Assembly (NCBI RefSeq): GCF_900129935.1
Contig: NZ_FQXJ01000004.1
Location: 62,001-126,000 of the forward strand
Length of the DNA: 64,000 nucleotides
Origin: Desulfosporosinus lacus DSM 15449
Lineage (GTDB): Bacteria > Bacillota > Desulfitobacteriia > Desulfitobacteriales > Desulfitobacteriaceae
Direction of reading: 5' to 3'
The stretch's first letter is position 1. Each line of letters starts with the position of its first letter. Made by a program: the position numbers and the translations under genes. Shown here in pieces: positions 36,627 through 47,239 of the stretch. Under the pieces are notes generated by a model. The model was not told where the DNA came from and searched no databases. It saw only the letters and a list, made by a program, of their open reading frames with translations.

Positions 36627-36977
36627 CTAGGGCTGATTAACATATTTACTAAGTTCTGCAATAAACCCTCCAATAACTGGTAGATTCAAGACCACTATCC
36701 TTTTTAACAGAAAATAAGCAAATCCTGCGAGTAGCCCAGCCCCAAGCGCTGTTCCCAATCCTCGAATGAGACCAACCAGGAAATTAAACCAAAGCATGCG
36801 TCCTGGACGATTCAAATACCCGATATATTCGGCTAATCTCATTTTTTCCAGAGTCTCTGCCAATAAAACAACCTGATGTCTTAACCCAGCCAACTCCTGC
36901 TCATTTACGAGATCTGAGCTTTCTTTGTTTGCTGAAAGTTTCACGGTCAATTTATCTTCTTCATTTGGAACGGCCAT
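36627..36977 (-). CDS. DUF5665 family small membrane protein
   Basis: This protein of about 116 residues has a charged N-terminus and a helical segment (LRHQVVLLAETLEKMRLAEY). Two hydrophobic stretches follow, separated by GLIRGLGTALGAGLLAGFAY, with a small tail. DUF5665 proteins are widespread in spore-forming Firmicutes but uncharacterised. ATG at 36977 is preferred over a GTG 9 bp earlier because AGGTGG precedes it. It lies 23 bp upstream of the DksA-like gene and is probably cotranscribed. Confidence 0.8.
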   Translation of the reverse strand: MAVPNEEDKLTVKLSANKESSDLVNEQELAGLRHQVVLLAETLEKMRLAEYIGYLNRPGRMLWFNFLVGLIRGLGTALGAGLLAGFAYFLLKRIVVLNLPVIGGFIAELSKYVNQP

Positions 36978-37067
36978 GTTATCCACCTCACGTTAAAACA
37001 TCTATTTTAGTGTTCCCACGTCCTAAAAATTTACACTGATCAACAAATTTTATAAACAGTGTATAAA

Positions 37068-37090
37068 ACACCCACTTTCAGAGTGGGTGT
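37068..37090 (-). terminator. Hairpin with T run downstream of pduL (distal)
   Basis: ACACCCACT pairs with AGTGGGTGT and is followed by TTTT on the minus strand. It is the second of two terminators after pduL and may insulate the DUF5665 gene. Confidence 0.7.
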
Positions 37091-37200
37091 CTAAACAATT
37101 AATGTATCGAGACTTACGAAATAAACCCTTAAAGAATAGTATAACTTCGTTACACATATATGTATAACTTTTTTTTAATTTTGATGAAATGCAAAAATAA

Positions 37201-37243
37201 AAGGCTATAATAGACACTTTTATGAAGTGATTATTATAGCCTT
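37201..37243. terminator. Strong terminator after pduL
   Basis: AAGGCTATAATA pairs with TATTATAGCCTT and an inner CACTT/AAGTG stem extends it. T-rich DNA flanks both sides; on the minus strand it follows pduL. Confidence 0.75.
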
Positions 37244-37372
37244 TTTAAAAGGTTATTATTTTATTCTAAGAACTTTCAAACCGCATCTTCAATTCTGATT
37301 ATAAGAGTTTCTTACTCGTACCAGTTCTATTACCTCACTGCCAAGATAAAAAATATTTAGGAAGTCCCTATT

Positions 37373-37951
37373 CTAGTTCAAATAAACCTCAAGTTGTTGA
37401 CCATTTGCCAAGCCAAATGCATTACCCTCATCCGTATCTACATGTAAATCAAGAGCGTACTCGGGATTAACGCGAACCAGTACCTGATCTAACACTCCAC
37501 CCCGAGGACCCTGTACAATGGCACGGATATGTTGTCCGTCTTTCAACGAATATTTCTTAGCATCTTCTGGAGTCATGTGGAGATGGCGAGCTGCAATAAT
37601 AACACCTTGATCCATATGGATACGTCCCTTTGGGCCTTCGACATCAATGCCTGGTGATCCTTCAAGCTTACCAGAATCTCGAACCGGAGGTTTTAAACCA
37701 ACTTTAAAGGTATCCGTTCCCGTAAGCTCTACTTGAGAAGCTTTCCTAGCAGGTCCTAAGACCCTGACTCCCGATATTTTGCCTTTTGGTCCAATGAGAG
37801 TAACCGTCTCTTCACAGGCATATTGGCCAGGCTGACTCAGATCTTTCATCTTTGTTAAAGAGTACCCCACTCCAAATAGCGCTTCAATATGCTCCTGAGA
37901 TAAATGAATGTGACGATTAGAAATACCAACGGGGACTTTGAAAGTTTCCAT
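37373..37951 (-). CDS. pduL: Phosphate propanoyltransferase / phosphotransacetylase, PduL type
   Basis: This 192-residue enzyme exchanges acyl groups between CoA and phosphate. Zinc-binding histidines appear in SNRHIHLSQEHIEAL near residue 15 and AARHLHMTPEDAKK near 127. The C-terminal domain ends with VDTDEGNAFGLANGQ. No microcompartment targeting extension or shell genes are present, so it probably acts as a housekeeping phosphotransacetylase in acetate or propionate metabolism. ATG at 37951 has GGGAGGG 9 bp upstream. It is monocistronic. Confidence 0.93.
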   Translation of the reverse strand: METFKVPVGISNRHIHLSQEHIEALFGVGYSLTKMKDLSQPGQYACEETVTLIGPKGKISGVRVLGPARKASQVELTGTDTFKVGLKPPVRDSGKLEGSPGIDVEGPKGRIHMDQGVIIAARHLHMTPEDAKKYSLKDGQHIRAIVQGPRGGVLDQVLVRVNPEYALDLHVDTDEGNAFGLANGQQLEVYLN

Positions 37952-38141
37952 TGAGTACATCCCTCCCTATCTAATAGTATGCCACCGTGCGAAACAGAAA
38001 AAACCTGACTTTCAAGTTCACAATTAACATTTCTGCTATTATACTCTATTTCGAATCATTACGACAAATTATAGTTTATTCATATAATTTAGACGGATAT
38101 CCATATAAAAGAGTAGGGAAGAATGGAATTATTTATATCTG

Positions 38142-38873
38142 TTATTCCCCCGTCAACCAAACAATTTCACCATTTTGAACCACAGGAACTATCGGTAACA
38201 TGTTTGGAGTGGAACAATAAACTAAGTCACGCTCAAATCCTAGAGAAATAAGTTTTCTTCCGTGAACTGAATCGCGAATTTTATCTGCAAGATGATTCTT
38301 CGAACTGCGATACAGTATACGCGCGGCTTCACCCAAGTCGTTTAGCAAAACATCCGGCCCTAAGGCATCAACAAACATTCCTGCACAGAGCGTGTCCGGA
38401 AGATCAAAACGTTCTTCTGTACCTGCACAAAAAACTACTATCCCCTTAAGTCTATTTTTATTTTCGAATTCTCTTAGCACAGCTAAAATAATGCTCTGCA
38501 TGTTTATAAAAGAAGCCATCCAGATCATGGGTGCAGCAATAGAATCACGTATAGCTCGAGTACCGTTAGTTGTCGTCATAATGACTCTTCTGCCCCCCAC
38601 TTTTTCAGGAACATAGTCAAAAGGAGAATTCCCTAAATCAAATCCTTCAATAATCAGTGAATCTCGCTCTCCTCCTAATAATGATCCAGGAAGGGTTAAA
38701 CGTGTTTCCAAGGCTTCTTCTGCCGTGAGAACCGGAATAATAGCTTGGCAACCATTAGCTAAAGCTGTGACTATTGTGCTTGTCGCCCTCAGTACATCAA
38801 TCACGATGACTAATCTATCTTCTAAGTACGGAATCCTCGGAGAACCTGTACTCGGTAATACTTCGATTTGCAT
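38142..38873 (-). CDS. ComB family 2-phosphosulfolactate phosphatase-like protein
   Basis: This 243-residue protein matches ComB throughout: VIVIDVLRATSTIVTALANG near residue 22, LLGGERDSLIIEGFDLGNSP near 65 and VIMTTTNGTRAI near 95. In methanogens ComB dephosphorylates phosphosulfolactate in coenzyme M synthesis. Many Firmicutes carry it without that pathway, and no comA or comC is present here. The physiological substrate is therefore open. It stands alone between pduL and the gcv operon. Confidence 0.88.
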   Translation of the reverse strand: MQIEVLPSTGSPRIPYLEDRLVIVIDVLRATSTIVTALANGCQAIIPVLTAEEALETRLTLPGSLLGGERDSLIIEGFDLGNSPFDYVPEKVGGRRVIMTTTNGTRAIRDSIAAPMIWMASFINMQSIILAVLREFENKNRLKGIVVFCAGTEERFDLPDTLCAGMFVDALGPDVLLNDLGEAARILYRSSKNHLADKIRDSVHGRKLISLGFERDLVYCSTPNMLPIVPVVQNGEIVWLTGE

Positions 38874-39040
38874 GCGATCACCCCATTCCTGAAATTAATA
38901 AGATAATATTATTATATGTTATGCTCAGCCTTTTTTATATTCAACTTTTTTATCTTAAATCCTGCTAGTTGTTTAAATTGTTGATATTCTAATGTCTTTT
39001 AGAACAAGCTTCAGATAGTAATGCTAAATAAAAGAGAAAA

Positions 39041-39079
39041 GGGGATGACACAAAATACATATTGTATCCTGTTCATCCC
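39041..39079 (-). terminator. Terminator of the gcv operon
   Basis: GGGATGA on one arm pairs with TCATCCC around an A/T-rich loop with TACA/TGTA pairs. On the minus strand it ends in CCTTTTCTCTTTT. A second small hairpin, ACAGGG/CCCTGT, lies at 39081-39106. Confidence 0.75.
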
Positions 39080-39125
39080 TAACAGGGAATCAGGGATAAT
39101 CCCTGTCTTCCCCACCTTATTTGAT

Positions 39126-40589
39126 TTATGACTCTTTGCGCCACCGCAAGTTAGGCTTCCGTACTGCGCCCACTTCATCTAATCGTGTCACTAGCGTAGT
39201 GTATGGTGCATTCTTAACAAGATCCGCATCAGTTTGGGCTTCCTCGGCAATCTTGATAAGGACCTGAGCAAATTCATCCAGCGTTTCGATGCTTTCGGTT
39301 TCAGTCGGCTCAATCATCATGGCCTCTTCGACAATGATCGGGAAATAGATGGTTGGTGGGTGATAGCCATAGTCCAATAGACGTTTGGCGATATCTAAGG
39401 TATGCACTCCAGTTGTTTTAAGGTTTTTCGGAGTAATAATAAATTCATGCATACAGACGCGATCGAACGGCAAGAAATAATGTTCTTTGAGGATACTCAT
39501 CAGATAGTTGGCGTTTAACACGGCACTTTCTGAGGCTGCCCTCAACCCTTCCCCGCCCAGGCTTCGAATGTAGGCATAAGCCCTGACAACCACCGAAAAG
39601 TTCGCATAAAACGAGCGCACCCGACCAATCGAGAGCGGCATATCTTCTTGCAGGGTGAAAGTTCCGTCCTCACTCCGATCTACCATGGGTTTAGGGAGAA
39701 ACGGCATCAAAAACTCCTTAACTCCAACCGGTCCGGACCCTGGCCCTCCACCACCGTGAGGCGTGGCAAATGTCTTGTGCAAATTAAGATGGACAACATC
39801 AAAACCCATATCTCCGGGGCGGGCAATACCCATTACAGCATTTGTATTCGCTCCATCATAATACAATAGACCGCCTGCATCATGAACCAACTTAGTAATC
39901 TCTAGAATATTTTCATCAAAGAGCCCTACTGTATTAGGGTTTGTCAGCATCAGTGCAGCGACTTCGTCACTCAGGACCTTTTTCAAGGCCTCCAAATCAA
40001 CCCCGCCACGGTCATTGGATGGTATTTGGATAATTTCATATCCAGCCATTGCTGCCGTTGCAGGATTCGTTCCATGGGCCGAATCCGGAACAATCACTTT
40101 TTTGCGTTTAGTGTCTTGACGGTGATCGTGATAGGCTTTGATGATCAGAATTCCAGTCATTTCTCCGTGAGCTCCGGCGGCTGGCTGAAGAGTAAAGCCA
40201 TCCATCCCTGCCAATTCACAGAGGTCCTCTTGAAGTTCCGCCATGAGCTGCAATGCCCCTTGAGTCATCGACTCAGGCTGATAGGGATGAAGAGCTGTGA
40301 AACCAGAGAGACGAGCCAACATCTCATTAACCTTCGGATTATACTTCATCGTACACGACCCCAGTGGATAAAACCCGGTGTCTACGCCATGATTAAAAGT
40401 AGAAAGATGTGTAAAGTGGCGCACCACATCTACTTCGGAAAGTTCCGGAAGTGACGGCTCCTGGTGACGTAACAAATCCCTTGGAATCAGCGTTTCGATA
40501 GAAACTTCTGGAACATCACACATAGGTAAACTGACCGCACTTCGCCCATTGGCACTAAGATCAAAAATAAGCGGTTCTAATACTTTCAT
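39126..40589 (-). CDS. gcvPB: Glycine dehydrogenase (decarboxylating) subunit 2
   Basis: This 487-residue PLP subunit decarboxylates glycine and passes the methylamine group to GcvH. The PLP lysine is in [17 protein letters not shown] near residue 270, and Gly-rich loops follow. Two-subunit P-protein is typical of Firmicutes. It overlaps gcvPA by 4 bp at its start and is the last gene of gcvT-H-PA-PB. Confidence 0.97.
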   Translation of the reverse strand: MKVLEPLIFDLSANGRSAVSLPMCDVPEVSIETLIPRDLLRHQEPSLPELSEVDVVRHFTHLSTFNHGVDTGFYPLGSCTMKYNPKVNEMLARLSGFTALHPYQPESMTQGALQLMAELQEDLCELAGMDGFTLQPAAGAHGEMTGILIIKAYHDHRQDTKRKKVIVPDSAHGTNPATAAMAGYEIIQIPSNDRGGVDLEALKKVLSDEVAALMLTNPNTVGLFDENILEITKLVHDAGGLLYYDGANTNAVMGIARPGDMGFDVVHLNLHKTFATPHGGGGPGSGPVGVKEFLMPFLPKPMVDRSEDGTFTLQEDMPLSIGRVRSFYANFSVVVRAYAYIRSLGGEGLRAASESAVLNANYLMSILKEHYFLPFDRVCMHEFIITPKNLKTTGVHTLDIAKRLLDYGYHPPTIYFPIIVEEAMMIEPTETESIETLDEFAQVLIKIAEEAQTDADLVKNAPYTTLVTRLDEVGAVRKPNLRWRKES

Positions 40590-41926
40590 TGGATCGCCCC
40601 CAATCTGGCCACGAGCCGGTCAATATCAGCTTTAGACTTCGTTTCAGTCACACAGAAAAGGAGATGATGGTCGAGCTCTGGGTAAAAACGAGCCAGATCA
40701 AGCCCGCCGATTATCTGATCTTCTAAGAGCGCTGAGTTAATTTTAGCTGGTTCAATCTTGGACTTAATCACAAATTCATGAAAGAACGGGCTTGAGAAAG
40801 CCAAACTCATCCCAGGGATTTTGGCAATCTCCTGCGCAGCATAATGAGCATTCTGCAAATTTAGATAGGCCAATTCTTTAACTCCTGTTTTTCCCAGAGC
40901 ACTCAAATGCATCGTAAAGGCCAGCGCACAAAGTGCTTCATTGGAGCATATGTTTGAGGTAGCTTTCTCTCGCCGTATATGCTGTTCGCGGGCTTGAAGG
41001 GTTAAGACATATCCTTTTTTGCCATTTTTATCTGTGGTTGCTCCTACAATTCGACCAGGCATCCTGCGGACGAACTTGTCCCGACAAGACAAAAAACCCA
41101 AATATGGGCCTCCATAATTAAGAGCATTACCGAAGGGCTGTCCTTCGCCAACCGCGATATCTGCACCGCATTCTCCCGGAGGCTTTAGTAAGCCTAAAGA
41201 AACCGGGTTGACTGACATGACTACTAGAGCCCCTTTGGCATGAGCTAACTGGACAATTTCTTCAGCTCTTTCAATACTGCCAAAAAAATTAGGATTTTGA
41301 ACAAGCACGCCTGCAATGTCCTCCTGGAGTGCCGCTTCCAATGCCGCTTGATCCAAGACACCATCCTTGAAAGGAATCTCCACAAGCTCTACGCCGCGGG
41401 GCGGCAGATAGGTTCTTAGAACTTCACGATATTCAGGGTGCACCGTTTGCAATACCAGCACCTTTTCCCGCCGAGTTGCGTCACAGGTCATCAGAGCTGC
41501 TTCCGCTAAGGCCGAAGCACCATCGTACATAGAAGCATTAGTTACATCCATTCCAGTTAATTCACAGACTAAGGTCTGATATTCATAAATCGCCTGAAGG
41601 GTCCCTTGACTAATCTCAGGTTGATAAGGTGTATAGGCAGTGTAAAATTCTGAACGCAACAGCAATTGATCAATAAAACTCGGAATGTAGTGTTCATAAG
41701 CCCCTGCTCCGAGATAAGACCTATACCCTTCTACGGTTTGATTAAGATTTGCCAGCCCTTTGACATGTTTAACCAATTCCTGCTCCGACATTCCTCCGTT
41801 AATAGCCAAAGGACGTTGCAAGCGGACTTCCTTTGGAATATCTGCAAACAGCTCTTCAACAGATTTAACCCCGATACGGGCTAAGAGCCGTTCGTTTTGG
41901 CTGTCCGTATTCGGTATAAAGTTCAT
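40586..41926 (-). CDS. gcvPA: Glycine dehydrogenase (decarboxylating) subunit 1
   Basis: This 446-residue partner of GcvPB lacks the PLP lysine but completes the heterotetramer. It includes [18 protein letters not shown] and [18 protein letters not shown], characteristic of this subunit. The ATG at 41926 is immediately after the gcvH stop. Confidence 0.97.
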   Translation of the reverse strand: MNFIPNTDSQNERLLARIGVKSVEELFADIPKEVRLQRPLAINGGMSEQELVKHVKGLANLNQTVEGYRSYLGAGAYEHYIPSFIDQLLLRSEFYTAYTPYQPEISQGTLQAIYEYQTLVCELTGMDVTNASMYDGASALAEAALMTCDATRREKVLVLQTVHPEYREVLRTYLPPRGVELVEIPFKDGVLDQAALEAALQEDIAGVLVQNPNFFGSIERAEEIVQLAHAKGALVVMSVNPVSLGLLKPPGECGADIAVGEGQPFGNALNYGGPYLGFLSCRDKFVRRMPGRIVGATTDKNGKKGYVLTLQAREQHIRREKATSNICSNEALCALAFTMHLSALGKTGVKELAYLNLQNAHYAAQEIAKIPGMSLAFSSPFFHEFVIKSKIEPAKINSALLEDQIIGGLDLARFYPELDHHLLFCVTETKSKADIDRLVARLGAIQ

Positions 41927-41927
41927 T

Positions 41928-42314
41928 CTAATGTTCCTCCTGTGCTAAAAACGCTTCATATTCAGCAGCCGTCATCAAACTGTCGAGAGAGGATAAATCA
42001 TCCGCTTCGACTTTAATCAGCCAGCCTTCCCCATAGGGTTCAGAGTTGAGTAAATCAGGTGAATCCATGACTTGAGTATTGACTTCCACAACTTTCCCGC
42101 TAACTGAGGCCGTAATGTCGGAGACCGCTTTTACAGATTCCACTGTACCATAAGATTTTCCAGCCGTTACTGTTGTTCCTACATCAGGAAGCTCTACAAA
42201 CACTACATCCCCGAGGCTTTCCTGGGCATGGTCTGTAATCCCAAACGTCACTATATTCCCCTCAACCTTAGCATACTCATGTTCTTTATTATACTTTAAC
42301 TCTACTGGATTCAT
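41928..42314 (-). CDS. gcvH: Glycine cleavage system H protein
   Basis: This 128-residue carrier has a lipoyl domain; the lipoylated lysine is in [15 protein letters not shown] near residue 63. It shuttles the aminomethyl group between P, T and L proteins. The start at 42314 has AGGAGG 9 bp upstream; a longer frame begins with an ATG inside that site. L-protein and lipoate ligase are not in the window. Confidence 0.97.
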   Translation of the reverse strand: MNPVELKYNKEHEYAKVEGNIVTFGITDHAQESLGDVVFVELPDVGTTVTAGKSYGTVESVKAVSDITASVSGKVVEVNTQVMDSPDLLNSEPYGEGWLIKVEADDLSSLDSLMTAAEYEAFLAQEEH

Positions 42315-42425
42315 TAAAATCATCCTCCTCATATTTTTTAATTATCTTACCCAAGGAAATTATGAGCATCCGCTGACACATCAACTTGAACAAAGTTATC
42401 TAATGATTTCAAACTCAATTGGGGT

Positions 42426-42471
42426 AGAGTCCACTGAAGTCTCGATATTCAGCTTTTAGCTGAACGAGTTC
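42426..42471 (-). repeat. Partial repeat element A, copy 3, between gcvT and gcvH
   Basis: The plus-strand sequence from AGAGTCCAC through CTCGATATTCAGC to GCTGAACGAG matches the reverse complement of the left end of copies 1 and 2. It is therefore inverted relative to them and truncated, and it overlaps the gcvT 3' end by 2 bp. Confidence 0.55.
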
Positions 42472-43624
42472 ACTTCGCACTTATTTTTTCGGACATTGCA
42501 CCAGATTCCTTCGCTGAGTGTCCTCCTTGTTTATCACATTTATAAAATAAGGAAGGAATGATCTTAGCTTTAACAGCTTTTCCGCGAATCATTACATCAA
42601 GAATTTCCCCTAGAATATCTAAATCTGCTCGGATTAGTCCTAGTGCGATATTTTTGTTTAAGGTTGGGGAAAATGACCCTGAAGTGATAAAGCCAATTTC
42701 TTGTCCGTCTTTTTGTAAAGGATAATGAGATCGAGCAATTCCACGATCAATCATTTCAAGTCCTACCAACTTGCGCGGTATTCCTTGTTCTTTCTGAGCT
42801 AGAAGTACTTCCTTGCCAATAAAATCTGCTTTATCCAATTTAACAAAAATTCCAAGTCCTGCTTCAAGCGGAGTGATTTCCGCGCCTAGCTCATTCCCGT
42901 ATAAAGGAAGGCGAGCTTCAAATCGCAATGTGTCGCGGGCTCCCAGTCCAATCGGTTTTACACCGTCATTAGCTCCAATTTCTAATATTTTTCGCCATAA
43001 TTGTCGTCCATATTCAGGAGCAACATAGATTTCAAATCCATCCTCTCCGGTATAACCGGTTCTGGAGATAAGACAGCTAACCCCGTCAATTTCTCCATGA
43101 GCAAAACTATAATATTTTATTTGTGAAAGATTATAGTTCGTAATACGTTGTAAAACAGTTTCTGCCAAAGGACCTTGTAACGCAAGTTGGGCATACTGCT
43201 CAGATAGGTTCTCAGCAATCACATTAAATCTTTTGGCTTGTTCTGTAATCCAAGCATAATCCTTATCCGCATTAGAGGCATTAACGACAATAAAAAAGTG
43301 TTGTGAATTATATCGATATACCAGCAAATCATCAACTATTCCACCATTTGGATAACACATAGGAGAATAGAGGATTTTCCCATCCTCAAGCTTACTTACA
43401 TCGTTGGTAATCAGCATTTGGACAAAAGCCAAAGCCTCTTCCCCGCGAACATCAATCTCACCCATATGTGAGACATCAAAAAGACCCGCCTTTGTGCGAA
43501 CAGTATGATGTTCATCAATGACACCAGCATACTGAACAGGCATTTCCCATCCACCAAAATCAATTAGTTTAGCCTTTGCAACCAAATGTTCTTCATAAAG
43601 AGGAGTACGTTTTAATTCATTCAT
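42470..43624 (-). CDS. gcvT: Aminomethyltransferase (glycine cleavage T protein)
   Basis: This 384-residue tetrahydrofolate-dependent enzyme releases ammonia and 5,10-methylene-THF from the H-bound intermediate. Recognisable segments are [15 protein letters not shown] near residue 20, [15 protein letters not shown] near 45 and [12 protein letters not shown] near 190. The C-terminus is about 15 residues longer than usual. It is the first gene after the glycine riboswitch. Confidence 0.97.
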   Translation of the reverse strand: MNELKRTPLYEEHLVAKAKLIDFGGWEMPVQYAGVIDEHHTVRTKAGLFDVSHMGEIDVRGEEALAFVQMLITNDVSKLEDGKILYSPMCYPNGGIVDDLLVYRYNSQHFFIVVNASNADKDYAWITEQAKRFNVIAENLSEQYAQLALQGPLAETVLQRITNYNLSQIKYYSFAHGEIDGVSCLISRTGYTGEDGFEIYVAPEYGRQLWRKILEIGANDGVKPIGLGARDTLRFEARLPLYGNELGAEITPLEAGLGIFVKLDKADFIGKEVLLAQKEQGIPRKLVGLEMIDRGIARSHYPLQKDGQEIGFITSGSFSPTLNKNIALGLIRADLDILGEILDVMIRGKAVKAKIIPSLFYKCDKQGGHSAKESGAMSEKISAK

Positions 43625-43769
43625 ATTGAAACCTCCTTTAATTTTGACTCATAAAGAAGAATAAACTATTGGTTGGAAGAATTCAGCATCTAGTATAGTG
43701 TTTCATATAGATAGACATCGCACCCTAGAAAAATACTTCCAAAATTCCCTTGTAATTTTTTGTAAAATA

Positions 43770-43813
43770 AAAGGACAGAGAAAGTGCGCAATCGCGCACT
43801 TTCTCTGTCCTTT
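43770..43813 (-). terminator. Terminator controlled by the glycine riboswitch
   Basis: A 20-bp stem made of AAAGGACAGAGAAAGTGCGC and its complement with a four-base loop is followed on the minus strand by TTTTATTTT. Its 5' arm starts in the last part of aptamer 2, allowing exclusive folding. Confidence 0.85.
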
Positions 43814-43992
43814 AACCTGAGAGATTCGCCGTCTTCGGCTTCCCCTTTGGTGTTCTCTTTTACAAGAAACTCTCCAGAGTCCCGTCTTCTAGCAGTACTT
43901 TTGCCTGAGAGTTTCCCTCCTTGAAAGAGCGATTTCAAGGAATTTCTCCTTCGGCGTCTGAAAAATAAATCAGATCTCTCCTGCTAGCGTCA
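43814..43992 (-). ncRNA. Tandem glycine riboswitch upstream of gcvT
   Basis: The minus strand shows two consecutive glycine aptamers. Aptamer 1 has GCAGGAGAGA, GACGCCGAAGGAG and ACTCTCAGGCAAAAGTACTGC. Aptamer 2 has GGACTCTGGAGAG, ACCAAAGGGG and CTCTCAGGTTAAAGGACAGA. In this family glycine binding favours gcv expression, here probably by preventing the adjacent terminator. A TTGACT box at 44040-44035 may be its promoter, overlapping the ileS end. Confidence 0.93.
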
Positions 43993-44032
43993 TTCGGTAT
44001 TAGCTTATTTCTTTACTATATAATATGCCCTT

Positions 44033-46819
44033 TTAGTCAATAAGTCTACTGGAATTTTCTGAAACTACATCACTACAGCGAGGGCAAATCGTCGGATGCT
44101 CTTCATTCTTGCCAACTTCTTCATGGAACATCCAACAGCGCTCGCATTTTTCCCCTTTAGCTGGTTGCACAAGAATGCCTAATCCCTTGTGAACTTCTGC
44201 TGGTTGTACCCCTTCAGGTCTTTCTTCATTTGGCTGATGCATGACTAGGCTAGAAACAATAAAGATTTCTGCCAAATTAGGGACTTGTTGCAAGGATTCA
44301 TATTGTTCATCCGTAGGGTAGAGATCAACCTGAGCTGTCAAAGGATGATTAATTAATTTTTCCTGACGTGCTATTTCCAATACTTTAGCTACATCCGTGC
44401 GTAAAGCCAGTATCTGATCCCAGCGATTTGCTAATTCCTCGTCCATCCATTCAGCATTTACTTTAGGCATTTCTGCAATTTGGACATTCTCTGCACTCTT
44501 TTCTCCAGGAATATACGGCCAGATTTCTTCAGCCATGAACGATAAAACTGGAGCCAAGAGGCGTACCAGTGAATCAAGCACTTCATATAAAACCGTCTGA
44601 GCGGAACGACGAAGAAGTGATGTTTTTCCTTCAACATAAAGTCTGTCCTTGACAATATCCAGATAAACGGCACTTAATTCGATGGTACAGAAATTATGAA
44701 TCGTATGATAAGCCCAATGGAATTCATAAGACTCATACCCAAGAAGAACGCGTTCAACCACTTTGGAAAGCTTAAGTAAAGCCCAACGGTCGATTTCTTG
44801 AAGCTCTTGATAACTCACTTTATCCTTGGCAGGATCAAAATCATTGAGGTTACTCAATAAGAAACGCAGGGTATTACGAATTTTACGATAAGCTTCAGAC
44901 ATTTGCTTCATAATACGCGGAGAAGCTGCCACGTCATTTTTGTAATCCACAGAACTGACCCAAAGCCGTAAAATGTCCGCACCCAGTTCTTGAACAACCT
45001 TAAGAGGATCAACCCCATTGCCCAGCGATTTTGACATCTTTCGCCCTTGTTCATCAACAACGAAACCGTGGGTTAAAACATTCCGATAAGGAGCCTGACC
45101 AAAAGCAGCCACCGAAGTGGACAAAGAAGAATTGAACCAGCCGCGATGCTGATCTGAACCTTCTAAGTATAGATCTGCCGGCCAAGATAATTCAGCCCGT
45201 TGCTTCAAGACGCCGGCATGGCTTGTGCCGGAATCAAACCAAACGTCCATGATGTCCGTCTCTTTGCGGAATTTCGTACCTCCACACTCACAAGCTGTCC
45301 CTTCTGGCAACAATTCCATGGCAGAATGGGCAAACCAAGCATCAGACCCTTCTTGACGGAAAAAGTCTTGGACTTTGGCGATAGTCTGGTCGTTCACCAA
45401 GACTTTTCCACAATCTTCACAGTAGAAGATGGGAATTGGAACCCCCCAAGTCCTTTGCCGAGAAATACACCAGTCTCCGCGTTCCGCTATCATGTTGAAG
45501 ATCCGATCTCTTCCCCATGCAGGGATCCAACGAACCTTCTCAATCTCATCTAAGGCTGCCTGCCGAAATCCATCAATGGAGGCAAACCATTGTTCAGTTG
45601 CGCGGAAGATGATCGGGCTCTTGCAACGCCAACAATGAGGATAACTATGTTCGATTGTCTCCTCAAGGACAAGATCGTTACTGTTCTTGAGATCCTCTAC
45701 GATCACAGGATTCGCTTTCCCGGTTTTAAGGCCAACATAGGCCCCACCTTCCGCGGTAAATTTCCCTTGATGATCAACAGGACATAAAGCAGGCAAGCCG
45801 TATTTCTTTCCAACTAAAAAGTCATCTTCCCCGTGGGCTGGTGCGGTATGAACACAACCTGTACCGGCTTCTAAAGTGACATGTTCCCCGCAAACTACCA
45901 CGGAGTCCCTGTCCATGAGCGGATTTCTACAAATTACGCCTTCAAGTTCTTTGCCGGAGAGAGTCCTTTCAACCGGAAGTTCCAGCTTCCACAAGGAACG
46001 TAAGGACTCCAACATTCCCTCAGCAACCACCCAATGTTCTTGCTGAGCGGTGACCACAGCATAGGTTAACTCCGGGTGGACACTGATCGCCAGGTTTGCT
46101 GGCAAGGTCCAAGGAGTTGTGGTCCAAATAACTACGAACGTATTCTCTTCGGCGAGAGCACTCATTCCATCACGCACAGCAAACTTGACATAAATAGCAG
46201 TGGCAGGCTTGTCTGCATATTCAATTTCAGCCTCCGCAAGTGCTGTCTCACAGGAAGGGCACCAGTAGACAGGTTTTAGTCCTTTATAGATATAACCTTT
46301 TTTGGTCATATCCCCAAAAACCCCAATTTGAGCAGCCTCATACTCCTTTTGCAAAGTCAGGTAAGGGTGATCCCAATCCCCCCTCACTCCAAGCCGCTTA
46401 AACTCCTCACGCTGTATCCCAACATATTTTTCCGCATAGTCTTTGCATTTCTGCCGAAATTCCAGCGCAGATACCGCATGACGGTTGACTCCCAATTTCT
46501 TAATAACTTGTTGCTCAATAGGAAGGCCATGAGTATCCCATCCCGGCACATAAGGCGCATCAAAGCCCATCATGGTCTTGTATTTAACAATGATATCTTT
46601 CAATACTTTATTGATAGCATGCCCCAGATGAATGTCCCCATTAGCATAGGGCGGCCCGTCATGAAGGATAAATTTCGGCCTCCCCTCACGTGCTTTCTGG
46701 ACTTTTTCATAAAGTTTTTTCTCTTCCCAAGATTTGAGGATTTCAGGTTCCCTTTTGGGGAGATTTCCTCGCATTGGAAAATCAGTTTCAGGTAAATTCA
46801 ATGTATTACGATAGTCCAT
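44033..46819 (-). CDS. ileS: Isoleucyl-tRNA synthetase
   Basis: This 928-residue class I enzyme charges tRNA-Ile. The HIGH-type motif is [13 protein letters not shown] near residue 58 and the KMSKS motif is [11 protein letters not shown] near 600. An editing domain lies between. The C-terminal zinc finger has [12 protein letters not shown] and CPRCSDVV. The ATG at 46819 has GGAGG 9 bp upstream; the frame extends further but lacks support. A T-box leader controls it. Confidence 0.98.
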   Translation of the reverse strand: MDYRNTLNLPETDFPMRGNLPKREPEILKSWEEKKLYEKVQKAREGRPKFILHDGPPYANGDIHLGHAINKVLKDIIVKYKTMMGFDAPYVPGWDTHGLPIEQQVIKKLGVNRHAVSALEFRQKCKDYAEKYVGIQREEFKRLGVRGDWDHPYLTLQKEYEAAQIGVFGDMTKKGYIYKGLKPVYWCPSCETALAEAEIEYADKPATAIYVKFAVRDGMSALAEENTFVVIWTTTPWTLPANLAISVHPELTYAVVTAQQEHWVVAEGMLESLRSLWKLELPVERTLSGKELEGVICRNPLMDRDSVVVCGEHVTLEAGTGCVHTAPAHGEDDFLVGKKYGLPALCPVDHQGKFTAEGGAYVGLKTGKANPVIVEDLKNSNDLVLEETIEHSYPHCWRCKSPIIFRATEQWFASIDGFRQAALDEIEKVRWIPAWGRDRIFNMIAERGDWCISRQRTWGVPIPIFYCEDCGKVLVNDQTIAKVQDFFRQEGSDAWFAHSAMELLPEGTACECGGTKFRKETDIMDVWFDSGTSHAGVLKQRAELSWPADLYLEGSDQHRGWFNSSLSTSVAAFGQAPYRNVLTHGFVVDEQGRKMSKSLGNGVDPLKVVQELGADILRLWVSSVDYKNDVAASPRIMKQMSEAYRKIRNTLRFLLSNLNDFDPAKDKVSYQELQEIDRWALLKLSKVVERVLLGYESYEFHWAYHTIHNFCTIELSAVYLDIVKDRLYVEGKTSLLRRSAQTVLYEVLDSLVRLLAPVLSFMAEEIWPYIPGEKSAENVQIAEMPKVNAEWMDEELANRWDQILALRTDVAKVLEIARQEKLINHPLTAQVDLYPTDEQYESLQQVPNLAEIFIVSSLVMHQPNEERPEGVQPAEVHKGLGILVQPAKGEKCERCWMFHEEVGKNEEHPTICPRCSDVVSENSSRLID

Positions 46820-46968
46820 TAATAATTTCCTCCTTTGAATAATCTTACAAGCTGAAAGTTCTGGCTTAACATTAGTTATGTTAGTATGCTTCTGCTTGTA
46901 AAGGATATTAGAAAACTTGACTAACGCCAAGCGTTAAGGCGATGGCCCTGACTCTAACCAGTATAACT

Positions 46969-47195
46969 AAAAATCTCGCCCCCTAAAAAGGGACGAGATT
47001 ACTCGCGGTACCACCCATGTTGCTATATATAGCCACTCGGAAGTCTTTTAACGGAGACAAACCGAATAAAGCTTACTGAGATTTCAGCCATTCACTCCAA
47101 GGGGATTTTCTTTGTCACTTCTCCACGGGCTCACACCATACCCCGCTCGCTGATGAGCTTACTTGACAAAGACTGTCCTTTTCAACGTGTCTAAA
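46969..47195 (-). ncRNA. T-box leader of ileS
   Basis: On the minus strand the conserved T-box GGTGGTACCGCG is at 47016-47005, followed by a terminator with arms AATCTCGTCCC/GGGGGCGAGATT (46969-47000) and a T run. A large stem I region precedes it; ATC at 47106-47104 is a candidate isoleucine specifier. Uncharged tRNA-Ile would stabilise the antiterminator and allow ileS expression. Confidence 0.92.
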
Positions 47196-47239
47196 AATTT
47201 AAATTCTCGGAAAACTACAAGTTTAATAAGTAGTATTTA

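Larger units (their letters stand above)
36978..37372. other. 395-bp spacer between pduL and DUF5665
   Basis: The spacer contains two hairpins (37068-37090 and 37201-37243) described separately and the presumed promoter of the DUF5665/DksA-like pair. No gene or further repeat was recognised. Confidence 0.6.

Noticed and set aside
43690..43938. An 82-codon minus-strand frame upstream of gcvT
   Set aside because: It runs through the riboswitch aptamers and terminator; the RNA structures explain the sequence and no ribosome-binding site is present.
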